A stretch of 64,000 nucleotides of DNA. Source: Lysinibacillus pakistanensis (GTDB lineage Bacteria > Bacillota > Bacilli > Bacillales_A > Planococcaceae). Numbering within the stretch: the stretch's first letter is position 1; the number at the start of each line of letters is the position of its first letter. Both the position numbers and the translations under genes were made by a program. This document shows positions 37,043 to 45,486 of this stretch, piece after piece. The notes below the pieces were generated by a model that worked only from the letters and a program-made list of their open reading frames with translations, was not told where the DNA came from and ran no database searches. The stretch covers positions 1,424,501 through 1,488,500 of the forward strand of contig NZ_CP126101.1 in NCBI RefSeq assembly GCF_030123245.1, given 5' to 3'.

Positions 37043-38587
37043 TTAAAGCATTTCTGAAGTTGTTTTCGCTTGCATATGAAGCTGTAGGTAGTCTGGGCCA
37101 CCAGCTTTTGAGTCTGTACCTGACATGTTGAAGCCGCCGAATGGTTGGTAGCCAACGATGGCACCTGTACAGCCACGGTTGAAGTAAAGATTTCCGACAT
37201 GGAATTCTTGACGAGCTTTTTCTAGGTTCATACGGTTTTTCGTGATGACTGCACCTGTTAAGCCGTATTCTGTATCGTTTGCGATGTCAATGGCTTGGTC
37301 GAAATCATTCGCTTTTGCAATCGCTACCACTGGTCCGAAGATTTCCTCTTTCATAATACGTGCAGATGGATCTACGTCTGCAAATACAGTTGGTTGTACG
37401 AAGTATCCAACTGAATCGTCTGCTGTACCACCCGCAACTAGACGGCCTTCGCCTTTACCAATTTCGATGTACTCTGTAATTTTATTGAAGGCTGCATGGT
37501 CAATCACAGTCGCCATAAAGTTGCTGAAGTCTGTTGGGTCACCAACTGTTAAAGCGTTTGTTAATTCAACAACGCGCTCTACTACTTGGTCATACACATC
37601 TTCTACGATCACCGCGCGTGAACATGCTGAACATTTTTGACCTGAGAAGCCAAATGCTGATTTCACAATCGATTGTGCAGCTAGCTCTAAATCAGCTTCT
37701 TTATCAACAACGATTGTATCCTTACCGCCCATTTCAGCGATGACACGTTTGATCCAAATTTGCCCTTCGTTTAACACAGATGCACGTTGGTTAATACGTA
37801 AGCCAACATCACGTGAACCAGTGAAGCTGATAAAGCGTGTTTTTGGATGGTCTACTAAGTAGTCACCTACTTCAGCACCAGAACCTGGTACGAAGTTCAC
37901 TGCACCTGCTGGAAGACCTGCTTCTTCTAATACTTCGATAAATTTATACGCCACAACTGGTGTTGTTGAAGCTGGTTTTAATAACACTGTGTTACCTGTT
38001 ACTAAAGCAGCCACTGTTGTACCCGCCATGATTGCGAATGGGAAGTTCCAAGGAGAAATAACAATACCGATCCCTAATGGAATATAGTCATAACGGTTGT
38101 ATTCACCTGGACGGCTTTCTACTGGTTGGCCATCTTTTATGTGTAGCATTTGACGACCATAGTATTCCATGAAGTCAATTGCTTCTGCTGTGTCTGCATC
38201 TGCCTCTGCCCATGGTTTCCCAGCTTCTTTTGTTAAAAGTGCAGAGAATTCATGTTTACGACGACGAATAATCGCTGCTGCTTTGAAAAGTACATCTGCA
38301 CGAATAGCTGGATCTACTTTTTTCCAAGTTTTAAATGTTTCATCTGCTGCTTGCATCGCTTTTTCAGCTAAGTCTTTGCTCGCTTTTGATACGCGACCAA
38401 TCACTTCTGTTTTCTTAGCAGGGTTATACGAAACGATTTTATCTTCTGTAGTAATACGTTCGCCACCAATAATAAGTGGATAGTCTTGACCTAAATAACT
38501 TTCAACTTTATTTAAAGCCTCTACATAAGCGTTGTAGTTTGCCTCTTGTGAAAAATCTGTGAACGGTTCGTGTTTGTATGGAATCAT
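37043..38587 (-). CDS. rocA: 1-pyrroline-5-carboxylate dehydrogenase
   Basis: A 514-residue aldehyde dehydrogenase oxidising glutamate semialdehyde/P5C to glutamate with NAD, the second step of proline and arginine catabolism. Similarity to B. subtilis RocA/PutC covers the full length. Catalytic cysteine lies in [10 protein letters not shown], the general base in VIAEMGGKD, and NAD-binding in SFTGSRDVG. The name putC would serve equally. It lies back-to-back with an activator-like gene at 38767 and near putB, forming a proline utilisation locus. Confidence 0.95.
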   Translation of the reverse strand: MIPYKHEPFTDFSQEANYNAYVEALNKVESYLGQDYPLIIGGERITTEDKIVSYNPAKKTEVIGRVSKASKDLAEKAMQAADETFKTWKKVDPAIRADVLFKAAAIIRRRKHEFSALLTKEAGKPWAEADADTAEAIDFMEYYGRQMLHIKDGQPVESRPGEYNRYDYIPLGIGIVISPWNFPFAIMAGTTVAALVTGNTVLLKPASTTPVVAYKFIEVLEEAGLPAGAVNFVPGSGAEVGDYLVDHPKTRFISFTGSRDVGLRINQRASVLNEGQIWIKRVIAEMGGKDTIVVDKEADLELAAQSIVKSAFGFSGQKCSACSRAVIVEDVYDQVVERVVELTNALTVGDPTDFSNFMATVIDHAAFNKITEYIEIGKGEGRLVAGGTADDSVGYFVQPTVFADVDPSARIMKEEIFGPVVAIAKANDFDQAIDIANDTEYGLTGAVITKNRMNLEKARQEFHVGNLYFNRGCTGAIVGYQPFGGFNMSGTDSKAGGPDYLQLHMQAKTTSEML

Positions 38588-38602
38588 GTTATTTTCCTCC
38601 CG

Positions 38603-38634
38603 TGGATATAAGGTGCCAAATGATTATGCACCTT
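38603..38634 (-). promoter_or_regulatory. Inverted repeat in the rocA/regulator intergenic region
   Basis: AAGGTGC and GCACCTT flank about ten bases (38608-38634) just upstream of the rocA ribosome site. It is a plausible operator for the divergent regulator, but this is only a position argument. Confidence 0.4.
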
Positions 38635-38766
38635 ATAAGATTGTGATAATTATATAATGCAATATTATTTGGCATTAATCAACTCAAATATTAAAACTTT
38701 TTTAATTATTGCATCTGTTTTTCGTATTGGTGTTAGAATAGGCTTAAGGGAATACAGGAGGGCAAG

Positions 38767-40104
38767 ATGGATAATAATGTACTACAAAGTATTTATAAAT
38801 ACGTTATTGAAAAAGGTGATATGGGAATTTGCGTTGTCGATACGGAAGGCAAGCTACTCATATACAATAAAAAGATGAGAGAATTAGAGGGCGTGAACGA
38901 AGATGAGTTCGAGGAGAGGCGAGCCTTAGAGATTATTGATTTCGAAATCGAAAAAAGTGATATTTATAAGGTCTTAAATTCAGAAACGCCTGTGCTGAAT
39001 GTGAAAAAAACGTATTGGAATAAAAAAAACCAAGAAGTGACCTACATAAGCAATATTTATCCGTTGCACTATGAGGGTATTTTAGTGGGAGCTGTGGAAT
39101 TCGCCCGAGATATTACACAGCTTGAATACATGATGTACCAGCCATTAAGAAGGTATGGCGCACCATTAACATTTGATATTATTACGGCTGTATCGGCAGT
39201 CATGAAGGATGTCATAGAAAAAGCAAAGATTGTTGCACTAAGCAGAATGCCAGTTGTGTTGATCGGAGAATCAGGTACTGGTATCGATATGGTGGCTGAA
39301 GGAATTCATCATGATCTAAAGGTGCAAAATGATATGTTTATTGCTCTAATTTGCCGTCGAGATGAGAAAACAGTGTTAAAGCAATTTGAAAAATATATTG
39401 TTGAAAAGGAAAGAATTACCTTTTTTGCTGAGCGAATTGAATACCTATCACTAGAAGCTCAAGAAAAGATTGTTGAGCTTTTCAATAATCATCCAAATCA
39501 TCAGCATGTTTTAATTGCTAGCGTTGGTAAAGATCCAATTGATTTAATTCAAAAGCAGGAGCTATCCAAAAAGCTTTACCGACTATTTTCGGGTATCACA
39601 ATTTATGTGCCACCTTTACGAGATCGAAAAGAAGATATTATGCCATTTATTGATGATTATTTCAAAAGGCATCGTGACAGCTTTGGTTCATCTATCCAGG
39701 GACTTTCAGATGAGGTGCGAGAGACCTTTTTAAAATATGACTGGCCAGGTAATTTAAAGGAATTAGAAGTGCTATTGGATGAAATCACCTCACTCATTAC
39801 GAATGAAACCATCGTTGAACCACATATGTTGCCTGTCCATTTTAAGTGGAAAATTCAAAGTGCATGTGAAGAAATCGAAAAAGAAGCTTCTACGAGTGAT
39901 TTATTTGTTATCAAAAATCAGCAGGACATAAGACCACTAGACGTCTACATGAAAGAGGTAGAGGAATACTATATTTCGAAGGCATTAGACTTTCATCAAG
40001 GTAATATTTCCAAAACGGCTGCTGCGTTGGGGATACGTCGACAAAGCTTACAATACCGTGTGAAAAACTATAAGCTCAATAAGAAAAGCGAAAACATTGA
40101 TTAA
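38767..40104 (+). CDS. Degenerate sigma-54-activator-like regulator (RocR-related, ATPase motifs lost)
   Basis: A 445-residue protein with the RocR/PAS-AAA-HTH plan: PAS (about 10-120), AAA+ domain, and a Fis-type C-terminal HTH (GNISKTAAALGIRRQSLQYRVKNY). The AAA+ part is crippled. Walker A is GESGTGID (167-174) with Ile for the essential Lys; the GAFTGA loop that contacts sigma-54 is missing; the Walker B region reads TFFAERIEYLS; and the Arg-finger REDLFYRL has become SKKLYRL. It cannot work as a usual ATP-driven sigma-54 activator. Lying between rocA and putB, it probably controls proline catabolism by another mechanism. Confidence 0.85.
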   Translation: MDNNVLQSIYKYVIEKGDMGICVVDTEGKLLIYNKKMRELEGVNEDEFEERRALEIIDFEIEKSDIYKVLNSETPVLNVKKTYWNKKNQEVTYISNIYPLHYEGILVGAVEFARDITQLEYMMYQPLRRYGAPLTFDIITAVSAVMKDVIEKAKIVALSRMPVVLIGESGTGIDMVAEGIHHDLKVQNDMFIALICRRDEKTVLKQFEKYIVEKERITFFAERIEYLSLEAQEKIVELFNNHPNHQHVLIASVGKDPIDLIQKQELSKKLYRLFSGITIYVPPLRDRKEDIMPFIDDYFKRHRDSFGSSIQGLSDEVRETFLKYDWPGNLKELEVLLDEITSLITNETIVEPHMLPVHFKWKIQSACEEIEKEASTSDLFVIKNQQDIRPLDVYMKEVEEYYISKALDFHQGNISKTAAALGIRRQSLQYRVKNYKLNKKSENID

Positions 40105-40122
40105 CGATGTTTTCGCTTTTTT
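40086..40122 (+). terminator. Intrinsic terminator of the regulator gene
   Basis: AAGCGAAAACAT (40086-40097) pairs with ATGTTTTCGCTT (40107-40118), then T run. The 5' arm overlaps the last codons. Confidence 0.85.
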
Positions 40123-40210
40123 GATAGGTATAGAAGTATCAATCTGACTGGTGGGCTCCTCAAAGTGGGATAAAACTACCAGATTGATGGATAGCTTGCT
40201 TGAATTAGTG

Positions 40211-41185
40211 TTATTTTCGTTTTTTAGAAAGGCGTCCGAGTGCAAATGCTGCTGCTCCAATGCCGATAGCCAAGTTTGTATTTTTATTAAACACTTGTTT
40301 TGTAACAAGCGCTACATTCTGAGGGCGTTCTGCTAAACGGCGCATAAAGTATCCATACCAATCGTTACCAAATGGTAGATATGTACAGAAATTATAGCCT
40401 TCGCGTGCAAGGTCTAGTTGCATTTCTTTACGGAAGCCGTAGAGCATTTGGAATTCAAACTTGTCGTTTGGAATATTATGTTGTTTAACAAATTGTTTCA
40501 CATGATTAATTACATTATGATCATGTGTAGCGATAGATGTAAACTTACCATGCAATAAATGATATTCAATTAGCTTTAGGTAGTTACGATCAATATCACC
40601 TTTTGATTGATAAGCTACATTTTCAGGTTCTTTGTAGGCACCTTTTACAATACGTAAACGGAAGTTTTTATATTTTTCAATATTTTCCTCTGACTCAAAG
40701 AAGTAAGCTTGAATAACTGTACCTACGTTATCAAATTCCTTATGTAACTCCTCAAGCAATTCAAATGAGCTGTGTAAACGCTCGTAGTTTTCCATATCGA
40801 AATTCACGAAAATATTATATTGATAGGCAAGTTCCACGATTTCTTTTAAGTTTTCGTAGCAAAATGCATAATCAATATCTAAACCTAATTGTGAAGGCTT
40901 GAGTGAAATATGTGCGTCCAGCTGTTCATCATGGATAGCCTGAACTACAGCTAAAATATTATTTTTTGCAGCCGTTGCCTCTGACTTTTCGTATACGAAT
41001 TCGCCAAGATTATCAACTGTACAAGAAATATTAGCTTTATTTAATTCTTTGATAGATTGCACTACTTCAGAAAGGCTTGTGCCAGCAACAACGCTTTGGG
41101 CCCCCATTTTTAGTCCATATTTTTGCGCAGCGCTATTTAATAATTTGTTCTCTGATAAGTAAATAAAAAAGTCACGTAATACCAT
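40211..41185 (-). CDS. putB: Proline dehydrogenase
   Basis: A 324-residue FAD enzyme of the monofunctional PRODH family that oxidises proline to P5C, the substrate of the nearby rocA product. Barrel and active-site motifs are seen: ISLKPSQLGLD, RIVKGAYKEPENVAYQSK, SIATHDHNVI, FEFQMLYGFRKEMQ, and YLPFGNDWYGYFMRRLAERPQN. A C-terminal hydrophobic tail (NLAIGIGAAAFALGRLSKKRK) may touch the membrane. GGAGGT precedes the start and a sigma-A promoter is visible upstream. Confidence 0.94.
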   Translation of the reverse strand: MVLRDFFIYLSENKLLNSAAQKYGLKMGAQSVVAGTSLSEVVQSIKELNKANISCTVDNLGEFVYEKSEATAAKNNILAVVQAIHDEQLDAHISLKPSQLGLDIDYAFCYENLKEIVELAYQYNIFVNFDMENYERLHSSFELLEELHKEFDNVGTVIQAYFFESEENIEKYKNFRLRIVKGAYKEPENVAYQSKGDIDRNYLKLIEYHLLHGKFTSIATHDHNVINHVKQFVKQHNIPNDKFEFQMLYGFRKEMQLDLAREGYNFCTYLPFGNDWYGYFMRRLAERPQNVALVTKQVFNKNTNLAIGIGAAAFALGRLSKKRK

Positions 41186-41225
41186 AAAGTAACCTCCAAA
41201 GTTGAAAAATTTTAAATTCTTGGCG

Positions 41226-41253
41226 ATTATAACACTTTTTTTAAAAAGTAAAA
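41226..41253 (-). promoter_or_regulatory. Sigma-A promoter of putB
   Basis: On the minus strand TTTACT (complement of 41248-41253) and TATAAT (complement of 41226-41231) are 16 bases apart, about 40 bases before the putB start. Confidence 0.6.
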
Positions 41254-41477
41254 CTATTAGATTTTTTGTGAAAAATTATTTTATGGGTAGTGAGATGTTG
41301 TGCGTACTGACTTTTTTTAGATATGCAAAAGGAAAAAATATTTTTTTCAGAAAAAAAGGGCTTTTCAAAAGGAATTTTTTCTTTTATTTTGGATTATAAC
41401 TATGCTTTTTTTAAGAGGCATTAGATGAGAAGGAGATTATAAATGTTTTGTATTATATTGAAATAATATTTGGTTGC
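41254..41477. other. AT-rich spacer between putB and the YbaK gene
   Basis: Very A/T-rich, with long T and A runs (for example 41322-41400). The frames in it lack ribosome sites and look random. No structured element is seen. Confidence 0.45.
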
Positions 41478-41512
41478 AAAAAAAAACGATGAAACGACCT
41501 TAATGTTTCACC
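41478..41512 (-). terminator. Intrinsic terminator of the YbaK-like gene
   Basis: On the minus strand TGAAAC and GTTTCA form a short stem followed by a run of T (A run at 41478-41486 on the plus strand). Confidence 0.65.
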
Positions 41513-41528
41513 GATTAGTAAAATTATA

Positions 41529-42002
41529 TTATTCATTCCAGCCTTTGCAAACATCTATCCATTCTTGATAAGGAGTGTAGGCTTCTAATTCAGAAATCGT
41601 AAGCTCAATGGCAGAATTACTACTACCACATGCAGGGAATACTGTTGTAAAACGTTTAAGAGATTCATCTAAATAAACAGCGACACCATCATTCACACCA
41701 AAAGGACAAACACCTCCTACTTCATGTCCAATTTTTTCAAGAACCTCATCTTTTGCTAGCATTTTTGCCTTTGTTCCAAAGATAGTTTTGAATTTAGCGT
41801 TGTCAATTTTTGCATCCCCAGCGGCAACGATTAATACCGCTCCATCGTTCACTAGAAACGATAAAGACTTGGCAATACGTTCAGGCTCACAACCAAGTGC
41901 CTGTGCCGCCAATTCCACAGTAGCAGAGCTTTCTTCTAGCTCCAGTATTTTGTGTTCCACATTCCATTGTGCTAAATGCTTTTTTACCTTTTCAATAGCC
42001 AT
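41529..42002 (-). CDS. YbaK/EbsC-family aminoacyl-tRNA deacylase
   Basis: A 157-residue editing-domain protein. VELAAQALGCEPERIAKSLSFLVNDGAVLIVAAGDAKIDNAKFK and EVGGVCPFGVNDGVAVYLDESLKRF are typical of the YbaK/ProX fold, including the catalytic Lys and the GG(V)CPFG loop. Members clear mischarged tRNA, often Cys-tRNA(Pro) or Ala-tRNA(Pro). It is transcribed separately from the proline genes, so the proximity may be chance. Confidence 0.88.
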   Translation of the reverse strand: MAIEKVKKHLAQWNVEHKILELEESSATVELAAQALGCEPERIAKSLSFLVNDGAVLIVAAGDAKIDNAKFKTIFGTKAKMLAKDEVLEKIGHEVGGVCPFGVNDGVAVYLDESLKRFTTVFPACGSSNSAIELTISELEAYTPYQEWIDVCKGWNE

Positions 42003-42132
42003 ATGTACTTACCTCCTTGATGTATTTAAGTTTTATTTTAACATAATTTTCAGAATAAATAGTTGTCTATCTATCGCAAATAACCTATTATAAATATATA
42101 TAGTGTAAAATTACACTTTTGGAGGTGGGAAA

Positions 42133-43284
42133 ATGCTTTTGAAATTACTGCAAACGTTTTTTGTGTTATTAGGATTATTATTTTTTACGGGGATAGTTGG
42201 ACTATATGTATTGTTAATGGGCGGAATACATTTTAGAGGGTTACTAGTTGTCGTTCCACTAAGTTTATTTGTTCTTTTTATTTGTATAATTTTTAATTGG
42301 TTGTCAACAAAGAAGCGTAAGATTTGGCTAGCTGGAGTAATGGGAATTTTACTATGCCTTGCCTTAGTTGAGCCTCTTCAACATTACTATAAAATGGGTA
42401 TCCCAACAGTTGATGCTGAAATCGATGTATCAGCCTATCAACCATTTACGGAATCTAATCAGGTTATGAAGCTAGACACAAAAGCTTCATTACAGCTCGT
42501 TGAACCTTTGCCACGCTTAGATGGGGCAACGGCAATGTATCCACTCTATGCTGCCTTTGTAGAAGCTACATATCCAAAGGGTGATTATCCTTATTACGAT
42601 AGTAGAGTAATGGTAAGCCGTACACCTGAAGCGTATCAAAATTTAATCTCAGGAGATGTGGATCTAATTTTTGTAGCAGCACCGTCAGAATCCCAAAAAA
42701 GACAGGCTGAGATGCAAGGTCTTACTTTTCATATGATTCCCATTGGACGAGAGGCGTTTGTCTTTTTTGTTAATCATAAGAACACTGTTGAAAACTTAAC
42801 ACTGGGGCAAGTTCAGCAAATATATGCTGGAAAAATTACGAATTGGCAGGAAGTTGGTGGTAAAAATGATGCGATTCGTGCCTTTCAACGTCCAGCTGAT
42901 AGCGGAAGTCAAACAGCATTAGAAAAACTTATGGGGGATACACCAATTATGGAAGCACCTGCTGAAAATGTTGCAACAGGCATGGGGGGCATTATCCATG
43001 AGGTATCTCAATATCGTAATTATAAAAATGCTATTGGCTACACGTTTCGATTTTATTCCACGGAAATGGTCAATAACAAGGATATTAAATTATTGTCCAT
43101 TGATGGAATTGCGCCTACAAGGGAAAATATTCGTAACGGTACATATCCCCTTGTATCTGAATTTTATGCGGTTACAGCAGGAACAGATAATTCGAATGTA
43201 AAGAAATTTATCGACTGGATTGTTTCAGAGGAGGGACAAGCACTAGTCGAAAAAGTTGGCTATGTTTCAGTGGAAAGTAACTAA
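42133..43284 (+). CDS. Membrane-anchored PstS-like phosphate-binding protein
   Basis: A 383-residue protein. The first 90 residues hold three membrane helices (about 4-28, 36-56 and 65-82). The rest is a PBP-like domain: LDGATAMYPLYAAFVEATYP, VDLIFVAAPSESQ, LTLGQVQQIYAGKITNWQEVGGKND, RPADSGSQTALEKLMG and FIDWIVSEEGQALVEKVGYV, as in PstS. Ordinary PstS is a lipoprotein or secreted and is encoded with pstCAB; here it stands alone. It may act as a phosphate (or other oxyanion) sensor or capture protein rather than a transporter part; that is inference. Confidence 0.85.
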   Translation: MLLKLLQTFFVLLGLLFFTGIVGLYVLLMGGIHFRGLLVVVPLSLFVLFICIIFNWLSTKKRKIWLAGVMGILLCLALVEPLQHYYKMGIPTVDAEIDVSAYQPFTESNQVMKLDTKASLQLVEPLPRLDGATAMYPLYAAFVEATYPKGDYPYYDSRVMVSRTPEAYQNLISGDVDLIFVAAPSESQKRQAEMQGLTFHMIPIGREAFVFFVNHKNTVENLTLGQVQQIYAGKITNWQEVGGKNDAIRAFQRPADSGSQTALEKLMGDTPIMEAPAENVATGMGGIIHEVSQYRNYKNAIGYTFRFYSTEMVNNKDIKLLSIDGIAPTRENIRNGTYPLVSEFYAVTAGTDNSNVKKFIDWIVSEEGQALVEKVGYVSVESN

Positions 43285-43321
43285 ATAGTTTGATATACTA
43301 GTGGCATAATAATATATGATA

Positions 43322-43410
43322 GTTTTCTAGGGTTCCGTAGCTTAGCTAGTCTGGTCCGAGAGAAAACCACAAATTGTTTTGTGACACGGAAGGATAAAAG
43401 CCTGGGAGAT
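43322..43410 (+). ncRNA. Guanidine-I riboswitch (ykkC class)
   Basis: Conserved blocks CTAGGGTTCCG, CTGGTCCGAGAG, ACACGG and AGGATAAAAGCCTGGGAGA are present in order and correctly spaced. A terminator follows at once, and the next true genes are ykkC-ykkD-type exporters, the usual regulon of this class. Confidence 0.94.
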
Positions 43411-43444
43411 ACTGTTTACGACAGTGTTCCTCAGGCTTTTTTTG
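43399..43444 (+). terminator. Riboswitch-controlled terminator
   Basis: AGCCTGGGA (43399-43407) pairs with TTCCTCAGGCT (43427-43437) around an inner CTGT/ACAG stem, then seven T. It shares bases with the aptamer 3' end, so guanidine binding should prevent it. Confidence 0.88.
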
Positions 43445-43542
43445 TTTGGCTTAAAATAAGGTTATGCTAGTAATGCTGGGAATTTGGATGTGTGCTAAAT
43501 TGAGCGAATCTACTTAAGTATGAGAAGGATGCTCGGCTCATG

Positions 43543-43770
43543 GAGAAAAAGGCTCAGGTAGTGGGGAAAGGCGCTCGGGTGACCGAGAAAAGCGCTCGGC
43601 TCGAGAAGAAAAGCGCTCGGCTCGAGAAGAAAAGCGCTCGGCTCGAGAAGAAAAACGCTCGGCTCGAGGAGAAAAGCGCTCGGCTTGAGGAGAAAAGCGC
43701 TCGGCTCGAGAAGAAAAGCGCTCGGCTCCTAAATAAAAACGCTCCACCCAGAGAAAAAAACACCTTTATG
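43543..43770 (+). repeat. 21-bp tandem repeat encoding KSARLEK-type heptads
   Basis: About eight clear 21-bp units (core GCTCGGCTCGAGAAGAAAAG, 43571-43745) lie inside a longer open frame that reads as 11 heptads of pattern (E/K)K(S/N)ARLE. The frame begins at ATG 43540 and ends at 43773, but no convincing ribosome site precedes it. It lies between the guanidine riboswitch terminator and ykkC, so it is part of the leader if transcribed. Translation is uncertain. Confidence 0.85.
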
Positions 43771-43853
43771 TAAATTTCTTTTAACAAAAATAAAGCTAAA
43801 ACCTTTGGGCTAGCCTTTGGTCCGTGTCTAGCAATAATATGGAGGAATTCATT

Positions 43854-44195
43854 ATGAATAAACAATGGGCAAGTGTTATCATTGCTGCTTTTTTTGAGGT
43901 CGGTTGGGTCATAGGCCTAAAGCATGCGGGAAATAGTATTGAATGGATAGGTACAGCCATTGCTATTTTTGTGAGCTTTTATTTATTAATTAAAGCTGGG
44001 GAAAGTTTACCTGTCGGAACGGTTTATGCCGTATTTGTAGGCTTAGGTACGGCGGGAACAGTGTGTGCGGATAGCTTGCTATTTGGAGAGCCGTGGAAAA
44101 TAGCTAAAATTGTATGTATTGTCGTATTACTTTCAGGGGTGGTGGGCTTAAAGCTTGTGACTGGAGAGCCAAAAGATAAAGAGGTGAGTGAATAA
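43854..44195 (+). CDS. ykkC: Guanidinium exporter subunit, SMR family (YkkC type)
   Basis: A 113-residue four-helix small multidrug resistance protein close to B. subtilis YkkC/GdnC: AAFFEVGWVIGLKHA with the essential Glu in helix 1, SLPVGTVYAVFVGLGTAGTV, and GLKLVTGE at the end. With YkkD it forms a hetero-oligomeric guanidinium/proton antiporter. The frame opens at 43824; GGAGG before ATG 43854 sets the start. It overlaps ykkD by one base, and the upstream guanidine-I riboswitch supports the substrate. Confidence 0.93.
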   Translation: MNKQWASVIIAAFFEVGWVIGLKHAGNSIEWIGTAIAIFVSFYLLIKAGESLPVGTVYAVFVGLGTAGTVCADSLLFGEPWKIAKIVCIVVLLSGVVGLKLVTGEPKDKEVSE

Positions 44196-44509
44196 TGGCA
44201 TGGATGGCATTGGTGATTGCAGGGCTCTGTGAGATGATGGGTGTTTATATGATTAGCAAATATAACGATACTAAGAGCATTAAAAATTTAGCACTGCTGA
44301 TTTTTGCATTTACCCTAAGTTTTGCGGGTCTTGCATATGCTATGGAAACTTTACCGATGGGCACAGCCTACGCTATTTGGACAGGAATCGGAGCGGCGGG
44401 AGGAGCATTGCTAGGTATGCTATTCTTTAATGAATCAAAGGATTGGAGACGTATTTTCTGTATTGCGTTGGTTCTAGGAGCAGCAATTTTTTTAAAATTA
44501 TTATCATAA
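44195..44509 (+). CDS. ykkD: Guanidinium exporter subunit, SMR family (YkkD type)
   Basis: A 104-residue four-helix SMR protein, partner of YkkC. Helix 1 has the conserved Glu (AGLCEMMGVYMISKY), helix 3 is ETLPMGTAYAIWTGIGAAGG, and the tail matches B. subtilis YkkD/GdnD. Start and stop overlap (TAATG) with ykkC, so the subunits are coupled. A terminator follows. Confidence 0.93.
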   Translation: MAWMALVIAGLCEMMGVYMISKYNDTKSIKNLALLIFAFTLSFAGLAYAMETLPMGTAYAIWTGIGAAGGALLGMLFFNESKDWRRIFCIALVLGAAIFLKLLS

Positions 44510-44511
44510 AT

Positions 44512-44545
44512 AAAAGCACTTCCACTTTAAACGGAAGTGCTTTTT
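44512..44545. terminator. Bidirectional terminator
   Basis: AAAAGCACTTCC (44512-44523) and GGAAGTGCTTTT (44533-44544) between convergent ykkD and opuAC. Confidence 0.9.
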
Positions 44546-44552
44546 GAAAATA

Positions 44553-45428
44553 TTATTTTTTTACATCCTTTGTCCATTCAGCTACTTTATCAGCGTTTTT
44601 CTCTATCCAGTCTTTAGCAGCGTCTTTTGGATCTTTGCCATCCATAACTTCAAGCATTACACTTTCTAAATCTTCTGATGTCCAATGGAAATTATCTAGG
44701 ACAGAATAGACATCTGGTTGATCCTCTTTTAAGCCTTTGCGAACGAAGGTATTAATTGTTTCTTCCCCACCGAAAACACCCTTTGGATCCTCTAAATATT
44801 TTAGATCATATTTTGCGAATTTCCAGTGAGGAGACCAGCCTGTCACGATAATTTCGTCTTTATTTTTAATGGCCTTTGCCAGGGAAGTTGTCATGGCGCC
44901 AGATGAAGAGGTTACTAGATTCCAATCTGATAAGTTATCGTATTCTTCTAACGCCTTTTCTGTAGCAGCCGTGATCCCAGCGCCAGGCTCTATACCTGTT
45001 ATAGTGTGGTCAGCTTCATTTGCTAAATCCTCGATTGAATTTATATTCATATAACTTGGTACTACTAAACCAATTTTTGCACCAGCCAGGTTTTCACCTA
45101 ACTCATCTAAATCAGCCTTATATTTTTCGTATTGAGAGGCATGTGTATGAGGTAGCCAAGCAGCAACCATTCCATCTGCCTCACCTTTTGAAACAGCCTC
45201 CCACATAATAGCATTATCAAGTGGTGTTAATGTTACATTGTATCCTAAGTCCTCAAGCACCTGACCTACGACATTTGTGGAAGCAATTTCTGTATCCCAT
45301 TCCACATAGGCAAGGTTGACATCCTTTGAGTCTCCACTGCTCTTGTTAGAATCATCGCCACTACATGCGGCAAGCATAAAGCCAAGACCTAAAGCCATTC
45401 CTAATTTAGATAAAGTTTTCAATTTCAT
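44553..45428 (-). CDS. opuAC: Glycine betaine-binding lipoprotein OpuAC
   Basis: A 291-residue substrate-binding lipoprotein with lipobox LAAC at residues 19-22. The OpuAC-type domain binds glycine betaine or proline betaine through aromatic residues; VNLAYVEWDTEIASTNVVGQVLEDLGYNV and VSKGEADGMVAAWLPHTHA are typical. It delivers substrate to OpuAA-OpuAB, encoded just upstream, for osmoprotection. AAGGAAG precedes its ATG. The order AA-AB-AC equals B. subtilis opuA. Confidence 0.94.
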   Translation of the reverse strand: MKLKTLSKLGMALGLGFMLAACSGDDSNKSSGDSKDVNLAYVEWDTEIASTNVVGQVLEDLGYNVTLTPLDNAIMWEAVSKGEADGMVAAWLPHTHASQYEKYKADLDELGENLAGAKIGLVVPSYMNINSIEDLANEADHTITGIEPGAGITAATEKALEEYDNLSDWNLVTSSSGAMTTSLAKAIKNKDEIIVTGWSPHWKFAKYDLKYLEDPKGVFGGEETINTFVRKGLKEDQPDVYSVLDNFHWTSEDLESVMLEVMDGKDPKDAAKDWIEKNADKVAEWTKDVKK

Positions 45429-45486
45429 CGAATCTTCCTTTCTTATTTATAAAATTAAAAAACGCATCATTGTTGCTATGGTTTTT

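Noticed and set aside
38588..38766. Sigma-54 promoter for rocA
   Set aside because: TTGGCAC is present on the minus strand near 38610, but the -12 GC is absent (CC instead) and the start would overlap the ribosome site.
41202..41399. 65-codon plus-strand frame
   Set aside because: It lies in a poly-A/T spacer and overlaps the putB promoter; composition is phenylalanine/lysine-rich as expected from AT bias, with no ribosome site.
43554..43865. Minus-strand frames of 69 and 103 codons opposite the heptad repeat
   Set aside because: A 21-bp repeat keeps several frames open at once; neither has a ribosome site or recognisable protein.
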